A model generated the notes under the pieces. The model saw nothing but the letters and a program-made list of their open reading frames with translations. It ran no database searches and was not told the origin of the DNA. The position numbers were made by a program, and so were the translations under genes. From Syngnathus acus (Eukaryota > Chordata > Actinopteri > Syngnathiformes > Syngnathidae), in the NCBI RefSeq assembly GCF_901709675.1, contig NC_051095.1:2070795-2134794 (forward strand): a stretch of DNA of 64,000 nt, in the 5' to 3' direction. This document shows positions 13,709-45,753 of this stretch, piece after piece; the stretch's first letter is position 1; each line of letters begins with the position of its first letter.

Positions 13709-15156
13709 AGCCTGCATTGAAACTGCCAGTTGGCACAATGAATGGCACGCAACACATCATGGCAACCCCCCCCCCATCCCCTCCCTCTCCCCAGTGCGCC
13801 ATGCACGGGGTCCACCCGTGTAGCCTCTTCTCTGAAAGAATAAAGCTGGCACACGGTGCCCTGGACGAAGGTGGCATATTGGCGTTTTCGCACAAGACGC
13901 CGACGAATGCCACAACGAGGAGTGGGAAAAAAAAAAAAAACATTGCGGACAGCGAGCCACGAATCAAAGACATGCTCGGGGCGACAAAGAAGCTCGGATG
14001 GCAACCTCCAACGGCCCGCCGCTTTGGTAGGCAGCCCGCCCGCCTCCTTGGCACGGCGCGAAAGAAAATGGTGCCGCAGCGCACGCTAACAAACAACATA
14101 AAGATGGAGCGAGCGCCACGTGTTTCCACCAACAATTGTGTTCAGGTCAGGTCAGCAAACAACATCTGGGGGGGCTCAACATTCTCCACATCAGCATATT
14201 CCCCAAATTCCACACGCACTTTTTTCAAATAAAACCACCACATTGACATGTGATTCCATCATCTGGAAAATTCCCAGTCCAATTTCTAGCTTCGATATGC
14301 ACATTCTGCAAAATTTGTTCACATGGTTCAGGTTCTATCGCCGGTTGGCAAATTGTCCTCCAATTGACAAATCAAAAACGCTGCGGTCATTTTAGTTGGT
14401 GAGCAAAAAAGAGAGCTTTGCCTATTCAAGGGGGACCAGTTGGCCATGCGGCAGATGCAAAGCGCAAAATGAGAAAGCGCCGCCAAGGGCTGGCTGGCAT
14501 CGGCCCACAAAAGACACAAAGGAAGCTCCGATGCCAACTCGGTGCCAGTGGCAACCGTTCTTGCGGGCGCGCTCTGCCTTCTGCTTTGCCCGCTACGAGT
14601 CAAAACACAAAATGGCGCCGGACGGGGCTTTGGCCACGATGACAAAGCCTCGCAAGCGTTTTTTTTTGTTGTTGTTTGTTTTTTAACCATGCTGTCCTAA
14701 AAGCCTCAAGCATTGTCGGAATAGAACGGGCCATCAGGAAAAAAAAAAAAAAAAAAAAGCGGGCAAAGGTGCAAAAAGACAATGTAGCGTGTGACACTTT
14801 CAGGAAATATCAAATATGGATTTGATCAATGATGGCAACCTCCAAAAAGAATTCATCTCAATATTCTCACTACCAAGTGTTGAGGGCATCTCTTCAAATC
14901 ACATTTGCCGCCTCATTCACTTGCTCCAATCAAAAAGGCCAATCTGGTCAAAAATTCAATTCAGTAAATGAGAAATAATTAATATGCAGATATTTCTATT
15001 TGGTAACGGCGAAAGTTGTCACGGTTGGATCTGGTCCTTTTCAGACGATCGGCATTGGGTGAAGGAGATCAACTTTGTCATTTTCTGTTGCTCATCAATC
15101 GAGCACCCCAGAAAAAAGGGACTACACCTTCACTCATGTCGACTTTTTGGGGAAAC

Positions 15157-17291
<2,135 letters not shown>

Positions 17292-17815
17292 GACGAGTCG
17301 GCTGCACAGCAAAGTGAGCGGGGAGAAGAAGGGGGGGAAAAAAGAGTTGCTGGTGACTTTTATCGCGCCATTCCCGCACCGCGAGCCGTACTCATCCGCA
17401 GCAAGCCAGAAGAAACCCTCGGAGAAAATCCATCAACTTTGCCTCTGTTTTCGCAGTCCGAAAGATTGTCGGAACGGGGTGAAAAAAGCAACAAATGCAG
17501 CAGACGTCAAAGTGGAGCTGCAGCGTGTGTTGGTTTTGTGTTTTTTTTTCACGCGCGTGTGTGTGTGTGCGCGCGTGATGTTGCGCCCTGAGCTCGCACT
17601 GCTTCATATGTGGCGCACCTTCGTTCCTGCGTGCGCGATTCCAGCAAATCAGACCAACTTTTTTTTTTTTTGAACCCACGTAATTACATGCTCACACCCC
17701 TCCTTCTCGACCCTCCCACCCACTGCCTCCTCCTCCTCCTCCTCCTCCTTTCCTTCCAACCATCCACAGAGCACATTGTCTGCAGGGGGAAAAAGCGATT
17801 CTTGTACTTTGGACC

Positions 17816-17839
17816 GGGGGGGGGGGGGGGGGGGGGGGG
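17816..17839. repeat. 24-base poly-G run upstream of nfib
   Basis: An uninterrupted G homopolymer lies on the plus strand about 530 bp upstream of the nfib start codon. Such runs can form quadruplexes and are also prone to sequencing-length error. Confidence 0.95.
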
Positions 17840-19041
17840 AAGTGAGTTAACGAACAACGCAGATTTCACCCATTCAAATGTGCTTTCACTTTGCAAACAT
17901 AATAACACCACTGACAATTAAAGTAGTAATATGGAATGTCACGTACCATTGCACTGTACTGCATTAGGTAAACAGAAGCTTGAAAGTCAAAGATACACTC
18001 GCATTTGTCAACTTTAAGGGGGGGGGGCGTGAAAAAAGTGGGAAGGAAATACGTCGGGAGCACCTCGCGTCCCCTTCCCCCCTTTTATGCTCCTCTTCCT
18101 TCCTCTTCCAAGGATTCTTTTTTGTTCAGTGAAGTTGATCCAAAAGGGGAGGCCGGCTTGGCTTGTCGTCCCCGCCTTCACTTTCACTGTGTGGCCAGCC
18201 TGGCCGCCAGCCCCGCAGCGCTGAGCCAAAATAACTCGAATGTAGTCCGCAGTTTCCGCTTGCTAAGCGCTGTCAATGTAAAATGTTGCCAGAGCCTCGA
18301 TCGTGAACTGGCCCACACACGAAAACGCACCGTTTTGCTCATTGTAAAGTGGATTTTAACCCACGTTTGAAGGCGTTTTACACCGTGCTCAATATAAAAT
18401 GTCACAACATTAAACACTACTTTTGTACCTTATTTTGAAAATAACCTTCCCGAACTGGTTGATCCTACCTTTCATAACGCGGAAATGTTTTCCCAAGAGG
18501 TTTGGCATTCCGGCACACGATTGGCTGGCCTTCGCCCACTGAAGGCCACCTACTTCCGGTCGTGTGACGTGCCGATATTGTAGCCAAGAAAACGTGGATA
18601 TGGCGCCCTCGAGCGGCCATAGTCATAACTGCCAGTTGTCGCTTCAGTCATGGTACCAAAGCAACACGTTAAGTATTTTTAGACAACACTCGTTCGTGCT
18701 TTTTAGGGTCACTGGTTAGCCGAGTTTGAGTGAAAGATATCATACACCCGCTCACCAGACAAACAATCACAGGGCACATCTTGGCAGATAACCAGGGAGA
18801 ACAAAACCTTACAACTGAGTCAGACTTGCTAACCACGAGTCCACGCACAACATATAATCAAAATAAACATGCAGTACTGCAGTGATGAGTCACATTAACA
18901 TGTTGGAGAGAGGCTACACATTTAAAATACAAGGAAGGACCATGGTCTCAGTCGTTAGTGCAGTTCTAGAGGCGCAATTTGTCAACTAATTGCCTCACAC
19001 TTTCTGGGGAAGATTTCACAAGATCCCTCACTTCCGAGCAG

Positions 19042-19044
<3 letters not shown>

Positions 19045-19075
<31 letters not shown>
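19045..19075. repeat. (AT)n microsatellite
   Basis: About 31 bp of pure alternating AT is followed by short catac/acacac runs. It lies just before the retrotransposon remnant. Confidence 0.95.
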
Positions 19076-19079
<4 letters not shown>

Positions 19080-19192
19080 CGCACACCCACACACTCATTG
19101 TGGGCAAATGATCCAGGTGAGGTAAAATAATCCCAATTGAAGGGTTTAAACTACTTGAAGGCAGCCTAGCAAACCGATGAGCAGAACGGCAA

Positions 19193-19500
19193 ATGCCCCA
19201 GAATTCCGCAAGCAAAGCAGCTCAGAAGTTGGCTGCAGCCGAATACCTAAGGAGGGTGAGGCTTATCCTGAATAGTCAGCTGAACGGCAAGAATAAGATG
19301 TGGGCCACTAACACCTTATGCCTTCGGATACCCTGCCGGCATAATTCCTTGGCCACTGGCAGAGAGATGCAAGCCACTGATAGCAAGACGAGAAAGCTTC
19401 TTACAATGCATGGAGGGTTTCACTCCAAAACCAGCATCTTGAGATTTTACACAAAGCGGAAAGAGGGGGTCGTGGACTAGTGACACCATGACACCCACCA
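19193..19500 (+). mobile_element. Remnant of a non-LTR retrotransposon reverse transcriptase (C-terminal part)
   Basis: The plus-strand frame reads AAEYLRRVRLILNSQLNGKN, then ATDSKTRKLLTMHGGFHSKT and LRFYTKRKEGVVD. This resembles the segment after the reverse-transcriptase core in a fish and invertebrate LINE-like family whose members share 'EYLRRVR..L.S.LNG', 'TRKLLTMH...HPK' and 'Y..RKEGGRGL'. The frame ends soon after the RKEG motif where intact copies continue, and no catalytic core precedes it, so it is a dead 5'-truncated fragment. Family assignment is from memory and approximate. Confidence 0.6.
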
Positions 19501-20904
19501 GGAGGTAACATCAAGATGATGGCCTTTTTAGCCCAGTAAGGAGAAGGTAAAGGCCTGTACGCGGCGACAGCACAGTGTGACTATTTTCTGACTAATTACG
19601 TATTTCTTTTGTGTGGCAGGTCGTTGTTGTCCACTTGAGCGACCGTTACGAGAGATTAATCGCTTCTTCCCACGGGCGCCGCAGAGGAGCGAGTCCTATG
19701 GCAAATTAAACGTTGATGCGGCCTCATTCAGGCTGATTTTATTTTGACATAAATCAGGATGTGCGGCCACAGGAGTTTTTATTGATGTTATCTTGACCTA
19801 GAGCTAACAACGCATTATTGAGAGTTCAACTTGTCGGTGGGGTCATTCTGGGTGATGGAGTACAAAACTCTTTGTTGTGTGTGAAGGCACATCAGTTAAG
19901 GTCACGGCCGTGCACGTTACGCATGCCTCACCAGACTTGTCCCAGGACAATGGAAGCGCCACTTGGGACGCGAAAGCGACTGAAAACATCCTGGACGGTC
20001 AAGTCCGATGGTCATTTATTGCCTTGCTATTTGGACAAAAATGCTTTAAGAAGTGCAAATCCACATTTTTTTTGAATGGCAACGTCGCTCTTTTTGTAGA
20101 GAACACACAAGCAAACAAAGCACAACAAGTTATATCCACCGTGTTCCAAATTTGAGCGAAATACTGCTGTCATCGCCCCGGACGACTCGGGGGAAATGAA
20201 CCAAAAAACGCCCTCGCTTCAGAATTTGGAACACAGTGCAAAAAGCAAGCCTGGGCATTGACAAACGACAATATCTCCTTCTTTGACTTCTTTCATGACC
20301 ATCTTCAGTGGCAACCTGCAACGTTTAAAAATTAGAAAAAGAGGGAAAATGAACCAACATAAAAAAGGGAGGAAAAAAAAGTGTGTCGAGTTATAGTTAA
20401 AAAAATAGATTTTGAAAGAAAAAAAAAAAATCCAAGATATTTGTGTACAATACAGATCCAGTGTTATGCAAAAACAAACTGTCACAAGCATCACATAAAA
20501 TACATACATTAAAAAAACAAGTTCAAACCCAATTAATCAGTAATGTAAACACCCGACCTGGTATGACATTTTGGAAGAAATACATGATTAAAAAAAACAA
20601 AATTCAAGTGTGTGCTTCTTCAAGAGTACCAGTGCATACTATTGCCTACGATAACCCACTGCAAAAAATAAAACGCTAGTTTTGCGCAAATATTTTGGTA
20701 TATCATGTATAGAATGTATGTACACCCTTCAAAATGCTGGTTGGTTAAAAACAACCCCATTTGGCTTAAAGATTGGAACCATTGGAAAAGTTGGGTTAAA
20801 TTCCCGGGTCTGTCCAATTGTCAATCGAGCAGTCTGTGTGCGCGTGCGTGTAATAACCAAATCAACCTGAGAGGGTTTGCGATCATTCAGAACCACGACT
20901 TGAG

Positions 20905-22408
20905 CTACACGTGGGCTTCAAAGAGGCCGCCGGCTTGGAGCGCCCGCCGGCTTCGAAGCGGCACGAACCACAGCGCCTTCCAGTGGGTTCCGCACACGTC
21001 GGCCAGGGCCCACTTCCACGATCTCCTCAGGCCGTGACTGCGGAGGCAAAACAAACCCAAAACAAAGCAAGTCAGGGGAAAAACGGAAAAGCAATCGACG
21101 GCAGATCGGAAGAACATCCCGCGGCCTTACATTTCACTGGAGAACCGAGTCATCTTCTCGATGGTGGTGGTATCCTGTCACAGAGAGTCAGGTATGAAAC
21201 GGTACAAGTTCTGCACCGCGCTCAAGCGCTTACCGAAAGGATGCCGACGATCTGCGAATAAAATAAGGCCGACATGCCGCAGAACATGACCACGCCCGTG
21301 AGCGCCGAAGCCCGCAACAGGGCCAGCTCGTGCCGCGTAGTGAACTTCCCCTGGGCGGCAAAAAAATACACAGTCAAGCGGTGTCGTTGGGCAATGTCAG
21401 CAAATGGAGTACCTGGTCAAGGTGCGTGAGAGGTTGGAAGTAATAGTACTGGCAGAAGTCCAGCACCAGAGTCAAAGCACTGAGGACTTGTGTGTAGAAG
21501 CAGAGCTGCAGGAAGAGCCAGTGGTTGTCTTCCCCCACGCAATTATTGATCCTGGAAAAACAAAGCCCTTTACCATTCCCGCACTGTCAAATAAATTAAG
21601 AAGTAAACAAAGCATTATCCGCTGACAAAAAAAAAAGTGAATCACAATAGAACAACTATCGCCTTATGAACACAAATATTAGTACTATTGTTTGTAGTTC
21701 CACAAGGTTCAATCTTGGGGCTCCTGTCGTTTTCATTGTATTTGTCGCCTCTACTATGAAGGAACGTCAACACAGCCAGGCTTTCGTTGCTTACTCTGGC
21801 TCGACAAAGCCTGACCAGAGCTACCGTAAATGGCACCACGACGGCGGTTTGATAAAAACGTCCAAAGAGCGGGCTACGCTTGCGGCTCGTTACCAGGGAC
21901 AATGGTGGTCCATCCTGCGCACGCAGTGGCCACAACGACTGCAGTGATGGGTCCTTTTGGGCCTCATTAGGTTGCACTTGTTGCACAGTTCCCAGTGCTC
22001 TCGCTCTGAAACACAGGTGGCAAATTGGGAGTCCAACTTCAACACACATATGCGGTTTACATACCAGAGTGAGGTATATGGGGGTTTGGAGGAAGATGAC
22101 CAGGATCCGCCGTGGACGCCCTGAACAGGGCTAAAAAGCACAGTGCTGACGCAGCATAATAACCTGAAGAAAATACCCCATCTTTTTTCTCATTACATAT
22201 CAAAATAGCAAGAATGAGTGAGCGTTTCCCTTTGTGGGATTGTGTAGTCCTTACAAATGACGAGAGCCCAGGAAATGTGGCCTTCTCTGTAGTGTGGCAG
22301 CAGAATCAGCTTGGGAACAAAAATGGAGTTGTAGAGCCAGATCCCAAAGACGGCGCCGACGCATAGCCAGCCCGCGGGGTCGACCACAAAGTGCAGTCCG
22401 AGTTTCAT
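20905..22408 (-). CDS. zdhhc21: Palmitoyltransferase ZDHHC21 (complete, 7 coding exons, 265 aa)
   Basis: This enzyme transfers palmitate to protein cysteines in Golgi and plasma membranes; known mammalian substrates include Src-family kinases and eNOS. Coding exons on the minus strand are 22408-22255, 22163-22065, 22005-21894, 21551-21413, 21350-21234, 21174-21131 and 21037-20905. All have GT-AG borders and the phases agree. The predicted 265 aa equals the human length. The start [14 protein letters not shown] aligns with the human N-terminus. Two hydrophobic helices precede the DPG motif (TADPGHLP). The cysteine-rich domain runs [20 protein letters not shown] to RRMDHHCPW, with Cys120 the active-site residue, followed by two more helices and a TTxE motif (TTIE). 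The C-terminus ends in HV as in human. The gene is tandem with nfib as in mammals. The 5'UTR and promoter probably lie near 22.9-23.1 kb, where GC-rich ETS-like ggaagt/acttccg sites occur. Confidence 0.97.
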
Positions 22409-23213
22409 GGCTGCTGCTGCACCTCCAGGGAGACAAGGATGAGGTCTAGCAAAAGAGGAGGCGATCAATGACACCATGCACTAACTACACTTAAATGAAG
22501 ATACTCAAGATTAGTGTCAATGGAAAATGTGGGATTTGTGTTGGTTGACACTATCAAGAATCCCGTTTTTTTTTTTTTTTTTTCCTTTTCCTTTTATTTT
22601 ATTACAGGTTTTAAATAGTAGTAAATATGCTTGGAAATTCGATTTCAAATAAATACGTTCATGTTACAGGTATTGTAGTAAATGTTTAGATTTTTCTTTT
22701 TTAATAAACAGGTTTACACTTAATAAAATCGGTTTTGTGATTTCATTTCAAACACTGCAGATACGACACGAGCTTCACTTGAGAGTGAAAATATAAACAT
22801 CACACAGTATAGAACGAGTGCCATTTTTCTTAAACATATTTTTTGATAGACACTAGCTAGCACATATTATCTCGTAACAACCCCATTGGATTCAGAAAAA
22901 AATCTATATATCTATTTTCTTCGACGGTGCCCGCTTAGTAACAGATATTCCAACGTCATTTATAAATATTAAAACGTACGTTTTTCCTTATCGTCCGACC
23001 CGGCGCAGGTGGATTCGTCAATACTTCCGCGTTCAAGTCTCCATGGGCGGGGCAGGAAGTGTCGGTACAAAATAAAAGCATTCGTTTGGTTACTTCAAAA
23101 AGAATATTAAGAAAAGCTTTCGTTCATAGAAGTCGGGGAAGAAATGCTTATAAATAAATGGGAGACGATGGATTTCAGGGCCACGCGATCATCATATCAT
23201 TGTTTTATTACTA

Positions 23214-23219
23214 TCATTG
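23214..23219 (-). promoter_or_regulatory. mark2: Candidate mark2 polyadenylation signal AATAAA
   Basis: The plus sequence tttatt reads AATAAA on the minus strand, about 1.5 kb downstream of the mark2 stop codon. It precedes the putative zdhhc21 promoter, which is where the mark2 transcript should end. Other signals are possible. Confidence 0.4.
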
Positions 23220-24682
23220 TTAAGTTTTCATCATTTCATCTTTGCACAAAAAAAAACAAAAACATACATTTCAGAAGCTGAGGATTCCCCCGACCCTCCC
23301 CCAACCCGCCACTACAGTTACAGTTCGCTCAAAAACGTTTTTTGAAAATCAACGTAAATTACAGCAACGTTAAAACAAAGCAAAAATAATGCGAGATAAA
23401 ATCAAAAAAAAAAAAACCCTGAAAGTGATAATATAACAGCAACAGCCAGAATAATCATTAGAATACGATACCCAGCACCTTAATACAATGATCAAGTGTG
23501 AAAGAAAAACTGACTTTAAAAACTCAAAAATAGAAATAAAATAAACAACAGTGTGTCATCATTTTAGAATGAAGTGACCGACCCTTGTCTCATTTCGACC
23601 CCCCCCTCCCCCCCAATGTGTGTGTGTGTGCTGCTTCATCAAGCTGGACGAGCATAAAGAAAGATATTAAAGTTGGGACTTTCGAACATGAAATGTGCTG
23701 TGGTTGTAGGGGAGGGGAGGGGGGGGGGTTAAAAAAAAATAAAACCGTACAGGCAGGAGTCATCAGCGTCACTAATAAGAAGTCCTCAATTTGGAGGTTT
23801 GCTGATGAACTTTTCTGACAAGTGTGTCAAAAAGGTGCACGACACCGAACGAAGGCAGCAATGATATCACCTGACATGACCCCATCGAAAGGAAAACAAG
23901 AAAAACCACACACATTTTACAAATCCCAAATCATTAGAACGACACCAAAACCGTATTGTCGAATCCAAAGCACATGAGAGTAATTCGGTGACCGTTCTGA
24001 CACTTGTGTGTTTCGCTCTCTGGGACCAGTCAAATGAGGAGGTTGAGTGTGTAAGGAGGGGAGGGGGGGCGGGGGGGGGGGGCAGGTGTGTTAGACAGTC
24101 ACCCCCCTTTTCCAGTGCACTACTGTGTTGAGGAAAAATAAAAAATAAAAATAAAATAAGAGAAGTTGAAAACACATTTTGTTTCGGGCATTAACTTCAA
24201 GTCCAACTGGCCTGATCTGACCTGACACAAATCAAGAGGTGGGGGTGGAAGGTCTAGTTTGAGCAGGCGGTGAAGAAGGCAAAAGCATTTGTGTATGCGA
24301 TGTGTGTGTGTGTGCATATGTGTGTCTCTGCACGCACAAGAGAGCCCTGGCTCGGTCCGCTCATCCGTTTTGCAAGAGAATCGGCAAACTCCAGCAAAAT
24401 AAGGCTCCGCATTTCATCACATAGTTTCAGCCGATCCTTCAAAGAGAATGTCCCGCCCCAAAGTGTTTGGGGGAAAAAAACCCCCCAAAAAAAAAACTAA
24501 AGGATTGTGCTGAGAATAAATAGCAAGAAAGTGGTAAGAGCGCCGAGGTGAGGATTCGACATGCAGTGGAGTGGTGACGGAAAGAAAATGCCTTGGAATC
24601 AAAATCTGGAGAAAGAAAGAGAACTATCCCTGCTTCAAACCACTGGTGTTACTCAAAATGGACCCCCACCCCACTCAAGACC

Positions 24683-24727
24683 TCCATCCATCCATTCACT
24701 CATCCATCCATCCATCCATCCATCCAC
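24683..24727. repeat. (CCAT)n microsatellite in mark2 3'UTR
   Basis: Imperfect tetranucleotide repeats (plus ccat; GGAT on the mark2 sense strand) begin about 20 nt after the mark2 stop codon, so they should be transcribed in the 3'UTR. Confidence 0.9.
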
Positions 24728-24747
24728 GCGGCGTCCGTCCCGTCCGC

Positions 24748-42201
<17,454 letters not shown>

Positions 42202-43426
42202 TTTGGCTTGACTTGAAGTGGGTTGATGATGTTGCTGCAAAAAGGCGCAGAGGCGCAGTGACCCAAAAGCGACTCTTCAGTACATTTAAGCTCGGTGTGG
42301 GGACGAAGTAAAAAAAGAGCCCCAGTGCTAGCCCGCTAGCAACACGTCAGATAGCCCGTGAATCAACAAGTTGGATCCCACATCGGCGGCTAGCAGTTAG
42401 CTCGCTAGCTCAACTGCACGTCCCATGTTTTGGGGGCACCAAAAATAAACAATGCCACTATGATGAGGTCGTGTTTAATGTTACTCTTCAAAAGAGTCAC
42501 TGGCGACGAAGCAATAAAAAGCTGGCTGATGGGGCTGTTTTCAAAAGAAGGTCCAACTAGGTGGCTAGCATGCTAAAGCCAGTACGCCGCCGAACGAAGA
42601 GACGACAAACGGCCGTTGTGTTTCCGTATAAAAAATATTTATCAACGGGTCTTGTGTTTTTATCGTTTTGTTTTTCGTAAAATAGTTCCGTCAGAGGTGT
42701 TCAGGGGGGGAAAAAAATAATGGTTGAAAGAAAGAAAAAAAACTTCCAGGCCAAAGTTATTCCCGGCGAGGTCCCCGTCCCGACCTTGCCAACTCACACG
42801 AAACAATCGTCCCCGGTGAGATTTCCAGAGTGGAGTATCCAAAGAAGAAAAACTCCAGCGTGTGAAACGCTAACATGGCCCAGTTGAGGGTTTGGTTTTC
42901 GTCTGCTTTCTGTTTTCCCTTCTTTCTTTTTTTTTTTTTTTTTTAGCCCATCGAGCTAGCCCGACTTTCCTTCAAGGCGGAGCTAACTGGGCTAGTTCGC
43001 TCGCCGCTACGCTAGCGCTTCAGCGGCCACAAGCGGCGGAGGAGGAGGAAGAGGAGGAGGAGGAGGAAGAGGAGGCTGGTACCACACAAGCGAGCCACCA
43101 AAGTCCGAAATCCGCGAAAGCCAGCGGCGTCCTGTCGTCTCTGGCTTTCATAAGAAAAATAAGGTCGTTCATCAAAATTGCACTGCACTGCGGTATGGCC
43201 GATATAAACCCAAGCAAGATCCTCGTACCCGATGACGATGACAATCCACCGGTAGCTTGGCCGCCCGGAGGTTCGGAATCAGGTTGTACGATCCATGATC
43301 GATGGGACAGCGACTTCCAGGGTTTGGGGCTGGGAAAGACGAGCTGCGTCCGAATGCGGTCTAAGCGGTCATACCGGAACAAGCTCGCGGCAACATGGCT
43401 GCTTGCACCACCGAGAGACAACCGGG

Positions 43427-43464
43427 AAGGGAGGGAGGGAGAGGGAGGGAGGGAGGGAGGGAGT
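43427..43464. repeat. (GGGA)n microsatellite near the mark2 promoter
   Basis: About 38 bp of ggga repeats with one interruption lie in the GC-rich region upstream of mark2. A GGA/GAG run lies at about 43035-43074. Confidence 0.9.
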
Positions 43465-43530
43465 GAGTTCGGCTTTCCTCGGCTCCTTCCGCGAAGCCAA
43501 TCGGCGACTGTACCCCATTCCTCGATCTCA

Positions 43531-43755
43531 CAACTCCGGCCCTCGAGGGCTGCTTTCCGGCATGTTTTAGAAGTTGCCTTCTTCTAATACACCTGGTTCA
43601 AAGGCTCAAGATCATTGTCTGCTGATGAGCTCGTCGAGAACCGGGGTTTCAGACCACTGTTTTAGATTGCTCCCTTCTCCAACGCACCTGATTTAAAAAA
43701 ATGATCCGATCATCAGCACGCTCTGCTGGATGGTGGCCCTCGAGGACCGGAGTTG
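43531..43755. mobile_element. MITE-like element with ~22-bp terminal inverted repeats
   Basis: The left end reads caactccggccctcgagggc. The right end is its reverse complement with about two mismatches (ggccctcgaggaccggagttg). Internal 'gctgatgagctcgtcgagaac' and 'gatcatcagcacgctctgc' motifs are common in a dispersed fish repeat. It has no coding capacity. The family name is not assigned. Confidence 0.6.
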
Positions 43756-44159
43756 GACACTTGTGCTCTACCTTAAATATTGGATAGGCCAGAAGAAGGC
43801 AATTTACGAGTGGGCACCTTGCCAATCAAACACAAGTCAATACGGATTCAAGGGCGGGCGGTACATTTTGAATTGAAACGATTCGTTTCGGTGGGAAGCC
43901 AATTCGATCATAAAAGCTCAGTTTGAGTGTGTGACCCAGTGGGTTTGTCCATTTTTTTTTTTTTTTTTAGTATGAATACATTTGTTATTGCTGCACAAAT
44001 AAAAGCGCCATTTGCTTCAAATGTTATAAGTGCACATCTCTTCCTCCAAAATAGCCATATTTTATATACGTACTGTAAATAAGATTCCTTCACTTTTATT
44101 CATTACGGTCCCTTTATACTTCTTAATTTTCGTAATGGTTATTTTGGGTATTTCTTTTT

Positions 44160-44245
44160 CTCACTGTACTGGAAAGGGAGAAGCTCTCCAATTTCGTTGT
44201 ACAATTGCATTGTAAAATGACAATAAAGGGCATTCTATTCTAAAA
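44160..44245 (+). repeat. Dispersed repeat tail fragment
   Basis: The motif 'ccaatttcgttgtacaattg ... atgacaataaagggcattc' resembles the 3' tail shared by many fish LINE/SINE copies. Only this short tail is recognisable. Confidence 0.45.
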
Positions 44246-45747
44246 TACTATTCACACACATACGCGGAAAGCCATTGTCCCATCAAAACTGAAACATTTT
44301 TCTAATTCTTTTTTCTTTCACCTCAAGTGGGTACATGTTAAAAGAAAAAAAGTTATTTCGTCTACAGGTTTATTTTTGCTCTTTTTTCCCTTACTTTCCT
44401 CCAGCTCAGACTTGCTTTTCTCTTCCTTATAATTCCAGCTTCACAGGGCCAAATCGTTTTATCATATTGACATTTATTCCACTTTCTCCACTCACTTTTA
44501 TTATTGACAAACTACATGCTTTTGGGAGATATAACATTTTATTTGAGGCAGTTAACGTTTCATCCACACGTGAAACCGTGAGACATTGATAGCTGGCGCG
44601 TTACTTAGCAACAGTCTCCAACTTATTAAAAAAAAAAAGGGCTGCATTTAGATGTGTAAGCTCATTGAAAGAAAAAATAAAGAGGGTGTATGCGATGCAG
44701 AATATTCACAATGACAGGATGTGGAATGATGGAATTAAAAACAAAAGAAAGGAAATAAAGTGTGCGTGTGGCTTGTTTGCAATGAATGGGAGAGATCCTG
44801 ACCAACCAACAGCCCTTTTTTAGTTACTGGAGTTGTTTGCATCATGCATGTGACAAACTGAATAATGAATGGATAATTACCCTCTGTTATCTAATTTAGT
44901 GACATTGTGTGTGTGTTTGTGTAAAACGTGCCCAGAAGCAATAAAAGATGGGAAAGGACACATCAGCTGCCTCGTTGTCTCTACTTGGTGCCTCCGTTGT
45001 ATGCAGAAAAAAAAAAAAAAATCTGAAAATTTCAACCTGTCAATAACATCACAGAGGCTGAAACATTGTCTTTAATACAGCACCTTTGTTTACAGTTCAG
45101 TTGTAATCGTTTAGAACTGTTTCTTTTCCAATATTAACTTAGGTACCAATTTTATTGAAGGTAAGGGCAATACATATTGAATTTAAATGGTGTTTTTATT
45201 TCTATATATATTACATTGTTACTGCCGTATTTATCATAAACATTTGGTCCTGCTTTTTAATGTTGGTACTTGGAAATTAGTCCTGTATTTTTAGGAGGGG
45301 TGACTGTGAATCACGACGCAAGGTTCAGATCACTCGTCGCCCTCTGCTGCCCACCTGCTTGTATTACAACAACAAAACTTCAACTGACCCCATTGCCTGT
45401 GAAGACAAAAACAAAAGTATTCTGTATTGCTAGTGACTTAGTAGGGATGATTGTCATCGGTCAAATTTTCAATTTTAATATTGTCTAGTGTGCAATATAT
45501 AAAGGAGAAAACATGCCTCTCATTGGATATGAATGAGGACAGCATTCAAATAACTATACAGGTGATTTGAATGCACCATTCAAAAGCACCTGTAAGAAGA
45601 CATGTGCAAATTGACAAGGGGTTGTCACAACTTGTACACACATTGTAAAGACAGAAGAAAAGCAGAATTCAAGTCACGCTGTCATCCACAGCCTGCGAAC
45701 AAACCGAGCGGATCCGAGTTGGGATTTGGGAAGGGGCCGCGGCGGAG

Positions 45748-45753
45748 TTTATT
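45748..45753 (-). promoter_or_regulatory. gba2: AATAAA overlapping the gba2 stop codon
   Basis: The last codons read AGT CAA TAA A on the minus strand, so the TAA stop lies inside a canonical poly(A) hexamer. If used, the 3'UTR would be only about 15-25 nt. Other signals downstream are possible. Confidence 0.4.

Larger units (their letters stand above)
17292..20904. other. nfib 5' flank / 5'UTR and zdhhc21 3' flank
   Basis: This interval separates the nfib start codon from the zdhhc21 stop codon. On the minus strand the sequence just upstream of the nfib ATG should be 5'UTR and promoter; no TATA box is evident. It holds a 24-base G run (17816-17839), an (AT)n repeat (about 19045-19075), a retrotransposon remnant (19193-19500) and probably the zdhhc21 3'UTR, with a candidate AATAAA on the minus strand at 20020-20015. 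The rest is unassigned. Confidence 0.5.
22409..24747. other. zdhhc21 5' flank and mark2 3'UTR
   Basis: From 22.4 to about 22.95 kb the sequence is AT-rich with a T run and nothing codable. Around 22.98-23.07 kb a short GC-rich stretch carries acttccgcg and ggcggggcaggaagt, fitting a CpG/ETS-type zdhhc21 promoter. From about 23.2 to 24.75 kb the minus strand is most likely the mark2 3'UTR, ending near an AATAAA at 23219-23214. The UTR includes a (GGAT)n repeat and A/T- and G-rich runs. Confidence 0.5.
42235..45748. other. mark2 5'UTR/promoter region and gba2 3' flank
   Basis: The mark2 start exon probably begins at an acceptor at 42234 (TTTGCAG on the minus strand), so a non-coding first exon should lie upstream. 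The GC-rich zone 42.75-43.5 kb, with GGA/GGGA repeats, is the likely promoter. Beyond it are a TIR-bearing repeat (43531-43755), a LINE-tail-like fragment (44160-44245) and AT-rich sequence without any recognisable exon up to the gba2 stop codon. Confidence 0.5.

Noticed and set aside
13623-14232. Long frames rich in Cys-Val or Thr-His
   Set aside because: They are translations of the (TG)n microsatellite plus flanking non-coding sequence.
42892-43587. 231-codon plus-strand frame with a Glu run
   Set aside because: It lies over the GC-rich mark2 promoter region, contains GGA repeats and part of a MITE, and matches no family.
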